A stretch of DNA of 44,727 nucleotides from the NCBI GenBank assembly GCA_001179505.1, contig CDMY01000602.1, positions 1-44,727 on the forward strand, read 5' to 3'. The notes beneath the pieces are model-generated. The model had not been told where the DNA came from, did no database searches, and worked only from the letters and a program-made list of their open reading frames with translations. Numbering within the stretch: the first letter of the stretch is position 1; the number at the start of each line of letters is the position of its first letter. Shown here one piece after another: positions 34,875-44,727 of the stretch. Source of the stretch: Vitrella brassicaformis (lineage: Eukaryota; Sar; Vitrellaceae). Both the position numbers and the translations under genes were made by a program.

Positions 34875-36286
34875 TCATCTCTCGGCCGTGCTGCTGCTGC
34901 GTGTCCCCCCACCCGCCCCACCGGGATCGCTCCCGCCGCCCTGCCCACCCGCCCCATGGCCCCTCTCCCTCACCACACCCCCCGTGGCGTGGCTGTCACT
35001 CTGTTGTGTGGACGAGGAAATGGTCGTGACGGGCACATTGGCAGGGCCGGCAGTGGTGGGTAGCCGGGCATCGTCAGCAGTGGGGGGCGGGGAGAGTGAG
35101 GTACCGGCGGGGCGCACCTTAATCTCGCTGTACCACGCCTGCACATACAGAAGGGGTAAGGTGTCTGGTGTGGCGGCTGTTTGGTTGGCTTGGTTGGCTT
35201 ACGGCGTTCTTTCGGTGTTCGATGATCTCAGAGACGACGATCCAGAGTGACATGCCGACCACAATGAGCACCACCGCCAGCAGGACGTGCAGATAAACCG
35301 TCAAGGCACGGATCGACGCCTCGTAAAACGTCTAGACAGACAGACCACACATCACACATGGATAAATGGATGGATGGATGGATTCATGGAAGCCGGGTAC
35401 TGCACTAGTGGCACACACCTTGGCTGCGCCGAGTTGTGCGGTTTCCTTGGCGGCGGCCTCTCTCCGCTGCTTGTCGGCCCTCTTGGCATCGTCATAGGCT
35501 CGGCTGGACACGCACACGCACACACAGACGCGACCAATGTCTGTCTGTCTGTCTGTCTGTTATTCTGTCTGTCTGTCCGTTTGGCATATTTGCTTACGCC
35601 ATGACTTTCTGTCTGTGCCTCTTGAGAGTGGCCACGGCCCACTTCTTCAGTGCAGTCGCCTCACGCTCCTCGTCGTACACATACCGATCGCCATCCACCG
35701 CTCTGTATTTCGCGACAGCACAATCAATCAGACGTGTGCATCCCTATTTGGCTGCTGCACTGTTGGCAGCGTACAGTATGAGTGTTGGGTATCCCTCGAC
35801 GTGGTAGTCCTCACAGATCTCCCGGTACTTGTCGCAGTCCACCTCGCCCACAGAGAAGTCCAAACGCTCTGGCACACACACACACACACAGACACACACA
35901 CACAGACGCACCTTCACGTGTGCCGCCTGTGTGCCCGTTCGCTGACGCACCTCTGTGGACCTCTTCGGCGAGTTGGTCCCAGATGGGAGCCAGCTTCTGG
36001 CAGTGGCTGCACCACTGACACATACACAAACAACACACAGACTCATACAGACGGCCACACGTGTGTGTGTGCGAATGAGTTTGTGGCTGTGACTGACCGG
36101 TGCGAAGAATTTGACAAAGTAAGGTTTGTTCTTGAGGTGCTGCTCCATGTTGTACTTGTTCAGCACCACCGTCCGCCGCACCGCTACAGCCACCTCACAC
36201 CATCCCAGACACAGCAACAGCAACAGCAGCACAGCCGAGGAAGCAGCCAAGCCAAGAAAGCCGAAACTACGGTGAAATGGCGTCAT
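34875..36286 (-). CDS. Membrane-anchored thioredoxin-domain (PDI/TMX-like) protein
   Basis: Likely a thiol-disulfide oxidoreductase or chaperone of the secretory system. Seven exons (5' to 3'): 36286-36098, 36014-35951, 35868-35775, 35702-35598, 35503-35419, 35331-35203, 35138-34875, giving 309 residues. Residues 1-35 form a signal peptide (SSAVLLLLLLCLGWC). The thioredoxin fold follows: VVLNKYNMEQHL, YFVKFFAP, WCSHCQKLAP with active-site C65-S-H-C68, GEVDCDKY, and GYPTLIL with the cis-Pro. An Arg/Lys/Ala-rich helix (about 130-180) leads to one membrane helix (about 187-215, YLHVLLAVVLIVVGMSLWIV), then a Pro/Ser/Thr/Gly-rich tail. No KDEL. CSHC is a variant of CGHC and may lower the redox potential. 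Divergent from KARI with 123 bp between start codons. Confidence 0.8.
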
Positions 36287-36409
36287 TCTGTGATGCGCGA
36301 GAGTCCTCACGAACTCCTTGCTCCCGACAATTGCGAGCTTGAATGCCGATCTGCCCTTCCCAAAAACTCTTCGCCGCGAGGGCTCATTGTCGCCTTGTAC
36401 ACGTCGAGA
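36287..36409. promoter_or_regulatory. Shared 5' region of the PDI-like gene and KARI
   Basis: Only 123 bp between divergent start codons, the tightest pair in the window with USO1/copy 1. A bidirectional promoter is inferred from position. Confidence 0.35.
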
Positions 36410-39101
<2,692 letters not shown>

Positions 39102-39165
39102 CCATCCGGACACCCGGCCGCGTGTGTGGGTGTGTGTGTGGGTGTGAGGTATTTGTTGCACTGTT
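39102..39165 (+). repeat. KARI 3' flank segment, direct repeat copy 1
   Basis: ATCCGG..CCGGCCG, then GAGGTATTTGTTGCACTG and TTGGGTG. A similar segment recurs in the same orientation at 44386-44452, just outside the right arm of the inverted duplication. Confidence 0.6.
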
Positions 39166-39844
39166 GGGTGTGGCTGATCCATTGGATGTGCACGGGGAGG
39201 GCGTTTTAGATGAGATGGATGTGTGGAGGTTTTACATGTGTGCATGGGTGTGAATGTGTGTGCGTGTTGGCAGATACAGACTCACAGACATACTGACGAC
39301 CTATGTAGCATTCAGACAATATGAATATAGGCCGACAGAGAATACATTGACTGAGTTATCTGTCGGCGAATCTGTCTGTACGGCACGAGCCCGTCCATCA
39401 TGCACCCTTTCATCCACTCCTTCACATGCACACACATCAGGGATGCTTTGCTATCACATCCCGCCCTGCATGCACCATTCTCTCCCTCTCCCTCCCTACC
39501 ATGCTCCATCTTTCAATGTGAGCAGGCAGTCCACACATCACACACAGCCACAGCGACAAAGAGACCATTTGAGCAAACACACGTGTGCTCATTCACACCC
39601 CTCCACCCAACACACGCCTTGGCCTGACAGTGGATGCCTTGCCTGTCGGCAATCGATGTCACTCACTAACAGCCCGACTGCCGACACCTCAGTGGCGACC
39701 TGACACACACAAAAATGCGCTCAAGAAGGGCCCACAGCACACAGGGCACTCATGCAGTGGCCTGATGGATGGCATGGCAGAGGTCACGTGGTGGTGCCCA
39801 GTGGCACCAGAGTGGTTGGCTGTTGTGTTGTGTTGGTCGGCTGA

Positions 39845-40330
39845 TTGGAGGGGTCGCGAGACTCGTCAGGGGAGCGGCTCACCGACATCGCCATCCCTTC
39901 CTCTCTCTCCCTTGCCCATCAGTGGTCGCGGGGGGACTTCTTGGCGGCCGTGGGCGATGACCAGCTGAGAGTGAGCTGCATAATTCCGCGGCTGCCTGTC
40001 GCCTTGGCAATGCCGGCAGTCTGCATCAACGGCAAGTACACACACACTGACATGAGCACTGTTTGGTCTCATGCATTCTTTCATGTCGGCTGCCGTGCTG
40101 TGTGTACCTTCATGGTGCGGTGTAGCCGAGAGAGAGGGGGAGGTCACCACCTCGTGTGGGGTGGCGGTGCAGGTCCTGGGCTTCGTTTATAGTGAGGGCA
40201 TCGCTGGCGAACGGACCGCTTCACCAGCTCCCGCACTGTGCCGTCCGGTTACTCGCACTCGCGCACTTTCATCGGACCGGTCAGACCCCCCAGAGGGAGT
40301 GGCCTGTGACTGGGCGGGCTCTGATCACCG
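39845..40330 (+). CDS. Conserved unknown reading frame, right-arm copy
   Basis: ATG 39845 opens MEGSRDSSGERLTDIAIPS, then HQWSRGDFLAAVGDDQLRV and RLPVALAMPAVCIN. A second segment near 40105-40230 reads CGVAEREGEVTTSCGVAVQV then LGFVYSEGIAGERTASPAP. Both match the left-arm copy (24530-25041) with substitutions that mostly keep the frame. No recognised domain. The region between the segments carries a CA tract like the introns here. Confidence 0.35.
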
Positions 40331-41039
40331 CAGTCGTCTCGTGCGTCTGACCTCACAGGTCGGGAGGGCAGGCGAAGAGGGTCAGGATGCCATCCGGTGG
40401 CATCTGGTGCCCCCCTCTCACCTAACGCTCCATGTAGTCGGGTCAGAATCACACGAGTTCTCTTCAACGCACTCGGCAACGAGTGCCCAAGGATCGTTTC
40501 ACGGAATTGCGAGCTGTGCGCGAAAGGATCGACAAGTGACGCCAAATATTCATTACAGGAGGCCGAAATGCAGCTCTGCAGCGGCCGACTGAGGAGAGGT
40601 CGTCATCCCATGAATGGGCCACTTTGCCGCACTGCCTTCTCCCCTCTCCGCAGCATGATCGGCTTCATGCGTCACCCTGGGGCTATCCCGCTGGCCATCA
40701 TTGTGTACGGCTCTCCCGCAGCTGCATTCATTCAGCAGGCCGCCGCCATCGATTGCGATCTGCTGCAGTCAGCCAATGGGTCTCTGCACCGACAGAGACT
40801 GCCAAGTGGCAGCAGGGAGGGATCTGAGGCATGAAAAGACATGCCATTCCCTCTCTAAATGAGGTGGGCGGATGTGCTCTTTGGTCTGGCCTCTGGCGAT
40901 GATGTTGATGCTGTCCGCCCCTCGCGGCTTCCACTGTCGGTCTGTCTGTCTGTCTGTCTGTCTGTTTGTGGTGCTTGCAGTGGGCACGCACTGCCAGAAG
41001 CGAAGCAAGCCGCCGCCTCCCCGACGGCCATCGTCCTGA

Positions 41040-41240
41040 GCAGGAAGATGAAATATTGGTCGCTACCTCTACCTCATTGCCTTGGCGGTGCTGGTGCGAC
41101 GAGGGCTGGTGAATGGACACAAGGAGAGACGTCGGTGGACAAAGGCAGCAGGAGGAAAAGACCCACGGGGAAAGAGTATTTGGTACATGCACATGCGGCT
41201 GATGGCGGGGTGGGGATGCTGCATGTCTCAAAAGAGCGAC
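41040..41240 (+). pseudogene. Nuclease-like family, C-terminal remnant in right arm
   Basis: In shifting frames the plus strand encodes RYLYLIALAVLVRRGLVNGH, KERRRWTKAAGG, EYLVHAHAADGGVGMLH, matching the end of the intact gene at 33253-34536. There is no core domain. It is the sister of the left-arm remnant at 23640-23860. Confidence 0.7.
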
Positions 41241-42184
41241 CAGACGCAGGTCGCCTTGGGCCGCTCCACTGGCCCAGGCCGACAGATAAATGCGATGGTG
41301 ATGATTGCGAGGAATGACGGTGGTGCAGACGGAGGGAGAATCGGGAGGGCAGAGAAGCATCTGGGTCCACCATGAGATGAGATGAGATGAGATGAGATGA
41401 GGGGAGGGGATGGGATGGACCGCTGGGTCGGAGTTCACCTGCCTGTACTCTTCTGCACTTTTCATTTTCGTTGATATGTGTGTGGTGTGGCCGGCCATAG
41501 GTGTCCGTCCGCCCACAGCTTAGACATAATCGCACGAGTGACTGACTTCGTTGCCGTGAATGAGTGGGACAGACACAGAATTAAGGGAAAGGTGCTGCCG
41601 GTCAGGCAAATGTCAGTTCACTCACACAGATAGGCAGACAAACTCCACCACACACACAGCCATCGAGAGAAAGGAGCATTGGCCAGTGAGTCAGCCAGGC
41701 AGCCACACATCACATCAGAATCGGCGAGCATCGGAGAGCGCGAGATGCACTCACGCACAGCCACACCCACAGGCAGCCAGCCAGCCATGAGGACGGGCAG
41801 ATACATATCCACACAGGCAGACGGAGGGAGGGAGGGAGGGAGGGATTGTTACACAGAGGGACGCACGGGCAAAAGACGAAGTCATAGCCCGACTGACGCA
41901 TGCATCAGAGGCATGGAACTCCTCACCACACATCACAGCCAAGCCAGCCATTCGGTCACATATCAGCAGCTGGTCTGTCTGTCGACAGACCGAGTGGTGT
42001 AATCGTCTTGCACCGACACAGATCACTACCGAGATGACGACAGCCGGCACCCAACATATACCCTTCTGATGACACACACACACGCACACCAGTCAGGGCA
42101 ACATTCAAGTGAATGACAGAGGGACGTCCGTCGCTGCGCACCTACCAGTGTTGATGGATGGATGGATGGATCGATCGATCGATC

Positions 42185-43985
42185 AGCCGCCGCTCTCCGC
42201 CTCAGCTACGGCATCCTCACCTGCCGAGTGCACCACACATACACAGACATGGATTTGATGGCCTCTGTGGTGTGGTGTGTGTGGCTGTGTACCTCCGTCG
42301 CCCTCTCCGCTGCCGTCATCCACATCGTCACCCTCATCGCCATTCTCATCGTCGGAATCTGCAGACCACACAGACACAGAGAAGGCACGTCTTCCATCCA
42401 TCCATCCATGTGTGTGTGCGTCTGTCAGTACCATCGTCGCCATCGTCATCATCCTGCTGCTGCTGCTGCTATTGTTATACTTGTCCGTCTAAGACGTATG
42501 GCGCCACCGCCCCCAACGCCACACGACCCAGCTGAGTGGTCAACGGGAAGCGGTGCTTGAAGGCACCACTACCACACACAGCCGCCTCAGTCGTGTAGAC
42601 ACTAACCCAGACTGCACACAAGGGGACGGAGAACACTGATGACATTGACATGCAGAGCTCCCTCTCTGTGACTTTGACCGGTGTTGTTCGCTTATCTGGT
42701 GATGCAAATCCATGCGACGAAGGGATGACTGCTGTTGGTCAGCACCAGCCGTCGCTCATCACCGTGCAGCCCGAGTGTCGTGGTGCAGCCGGCCACTGGT
42801 GTATGGGGCGACTCGGTCAGCAGGTCATTCAGACGGCCGCCACCGACGTACCTGAACCGACCACAGGCGCACACACAGTCAACAGCGCATCTCTGTCAGC
42901 TTTAGTGCCATTGATGTGTTCTCACCTGTTGAGTGCGATCGACATCTCATTGGTCTGGTGAGTCTCGCCGAAGTGGGTGAGGACCATGTACTTGGCCAAC
43001 GACGACAGTGACGCGTCGGTGAACGGGCCATCACCGGTCGACGACCATCCACTGTCCTCGGGCGAGTAGAGGATGCTGCTGCGCACCGGTGGGTCGTGTG
43101 GCTGTCGGTGCTGCAGGAACAGGTGGTTGGCAGGGAGGGGCGGGTCGACCTCCAGCCGGAAGCCGGGCTCGTCTTTGATGGCCCGCACCTCACCATTGTG
43201 CTGGAACAGCTGGAGGCAGCTGCCGACACCGAAGTGGATGTGGTGGCCGACCATCTTGAGCTGCGCCAACACACGGGGAGCCGACACATACGCCTACACA
43301 CACGACCACACACACACAGACAGCGAGAATGAGGCCCTCTCCCTCCCCTCCCCGCCCCTCTCTTTGCTGGCTCACCGTTTTTTTGTGTGTGTGTTGATGT
43401 CATCGGCTGTGAGGATGACAGGCAGGTCACAGCTGCCGCACTGCCCCGCCAGCTCAATCACCACGCCGATCTCCACCCAGCCCCCCTCCTCCACCACACA
43501 CACAGCCGCCAGCAGATCATGTGTGCCGAACTGGTCGTCGTCGAACCGCAGCAGCTGCACTTGCTGCCCATTCACCGCCCGCCGCAGCCCCGCCTGTGAG
43601 CCCAGCGAGTGGCAGAGCCGATCTCTCAGCTGTGCCGCTCCGAAGAGCTCTCTGATCCACGTGCAGGTGGCCCTCAGCCGCAGGATGTCCTTGATGCTGC
43701 TGAAGAGGTAGAAGGTGCGGCGGCCGACGAAGATATACGAGAAGGGGTGCTGCTGCTGCTGCTGCTCTGGTGGCTGCATCTGGGTGGCTATGATGTGCTC
43801 GACGACAGCCTGCACAGATCGACAGAGCCGACAGAGGATCGTGTGCATCAAGCATGCTGCTCATTGATCTGTGTGCTGCTCACCTCGTTCGATGCTCAGA
43901 GGGACAGATCAGCAGGCAGAGAACTGAATGCACCACCACCACCACCAGCAGCAGCAGCAGCAGCGGCAGATGAGGAGGCCGCCAT
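42185..43985 (-). pseudogene. F-box-like gene, right copy, decayed
   Basis: Counterpart of 20584-22517. Exons on the minus strand: 43809-43376 (F-box-like part, SYIFVGRRTFYLFSSIKD, ILRLRATCTWIRELF, continuous here, showing what the gap hides in the left arm), 43293-42926, and 42851 onward. Lesions relative to the left copy: one base missing in the A-run just before the 43376 donor, which shifts the frame; a TAA at 42694-42692 truncating the third exon; and TAA/TAG just before the poly-Gln codons near 42470-42480. The acidic 3' exons (near 42360 and 42200, ending EAESGG and TGA) and the donor to them survive. As in the left copy, the first ATG (43985) frame stops at TGA. Confidence 0.65.
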
Positions 43986-44385
43986 CACTCCTCAACGACA
44001 CGCCTGCTGCGATGGGCCGACAGACAGAGAGAGAGATGCCGACAGAAAAGGACGGCGAACGCATTGAGGCCAATGGATCAGTGAGCGCCTCAGTGAGTCA
44101 GTCAGTGAGTGGTCGGCCTCCCTCACCTCTGTTTGGCTGTCAGCTCAAATGGCCCGCCATCTCACCGCAGCAGCCGAGAGGGACGACTGACTCGAGTGAT
44201 TCCTCTCGCCCTCTTGTCGGCCGAGTGCGGCACTCTCGCAAACGCACAGCTATCCGACAAGGCGGACAAAAAAATGGCCTCCCTCTCTCTCGTGGGGTTA
44301 AAGGGTAATAAACCCTTTGACCTGACCCGTCTCCTCGTCAAGCCCCCAGGCCCATTGACCCTTTGACCCCCTGCTTTCGTGTAGA

Positions 44386-44727
44386 CATCCGGCCGTGCGG
44401 CCACGTGTGTGCGTGTTGTGTTGAGGTATTTGTTGGACTATTGGGTGCAGTGTTTGGGTGTGCGTGTGCGTGTGGCGGCATATACAGACAGACAGACAGA
44501 GAGACCCGTGTATGCATACATTTGTGCCGGAAGCGAGAGTGCACTCATTGATTGATTCATCGATTCATCTGTCTACCTGAGAGTCAGCCCGTCCATCAGT
44601 CAAGCACACCGACACCCACTCCCGCCCACCCACCCTCCCTACCACAGATACCCCCCATGATTGAGTTGGTGATTTCTCGGCTGTTTCTCCTCCTTTTCGG
44701 ATGAGCGAGCGTGTATCGGACTACACC
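44386..44727. other. Second copy of KARI-like 3' flank; no gene seen
   Basis: ATCCGG..GCGGCC, GAGGTATTTGTTGGACTA and TTGGGTG at 44386-44452 resemble 39105-39170 in the same orientation. Downstream CAGACAGACAGA and CAGCCCGTCCATCA also have weaker echoes near 39270-39400. No reading frame is supported. Confidence 0.5.

Larger units (their letters stand above)
39590..44375 (-). repeat. Right arm of large inverted duplication
   Basis: Reverse-complement counterpart of 20237-25590 (anchors given there), inserted between the KARI 3' flank and a second copy of that flank. It carries an extra segment near 41270-41345 absent from the left arm, and lacks the extra insertion that precedes the gap in the left arm. 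The inter-arm spacer is about 14 kb and contains EF2, the intact nuclease-like gene, the PDI-like gene and KARI. Confidence 0.85.

Overview
The window is nuclear DNA of an intron-rich eukaryote, most likely a photosynthetic alveolate of the chromerid type (Vitrella-like). That assignment is an inference. It rests on very high intron density with uniform introns of about 55-115 nt, a ketol-acid reductoisomerase with a two-part leader (signal peptide then Phe-starting transit peptide) as used for complex plastids, a TLDc-domain relic, and ordinary eukaryotic housekeeping proteins (USO1/p115, EF2, SET methyltransferase, membrane thioredoxin). I spliced the genes by eye using GT-AG (twice GC-AG) borders that keep the reading frame. 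Five multi-exon genes close perfectly in frame.

Layout. 1-1470: no gene seen. 1471-2661 (-): broken copy of a PD-(D/E)XK-nuclease-like gene, head-to-head with USO1/p115 (2789-9375, +, 30 exons). 9.9-16.8 kb (-): a block of degenerate exons with frameshifts and stops, including a TLDc domain broken by an 8-bp duplication. 17125-20217 (-): SET-domain methyltransferase, 18 exons. 20.24-25.6 kb: left arm of a large inverted duplication with an F-box-like gene (interrupted by a 300-N gap), a conserved unknown reading frame and a nuclease-like remnant. 25963-26582 (+): small putative secreted protein. 26.6-28.6 kb: CA-rich intergenic DNA. 28640-32880 (-): EF2, 19 exons. 33253-34536 (+): intact, intronless nuclease-like gene with an organelle-type leader. 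34875-36286 (-): membrane thioredoxin/PDI-like protein, 7 exons. 36410-39101 (+): plastid-type ketol-acid reductoisomerase, 13 exons. 39.6-44.38 kb: right arm of the inverted duplication, whose F-box-like copy is decayed. The last bases resemble the 3' flank of the reductoisomerase gene.

Organisation. Most genes stand as divergent head-to-head pairs sharing 120-370 bp of 5' DNA (nuclease copy/USO1, SET/F-box-like, EF2/nuclease-like, PDI-like/KARI). They do not form an operon or a common pathway; the housekeeping functions are unrelated (vesicle tethering, translation, branched-chain amino-acid synthesis, thiol redox, protein methylation).

Most noteworthy: (1) nearly all introns carry a CA-rich tract near the donor and a TG-rich tract near the acceptor, always oriented with transcription, so each intron could fold on itself; (2) a dispersed nuclease-like family with one intact and three decayed copies; (3) the approximately 5-kb inverted duplication, its gap and its junctions.
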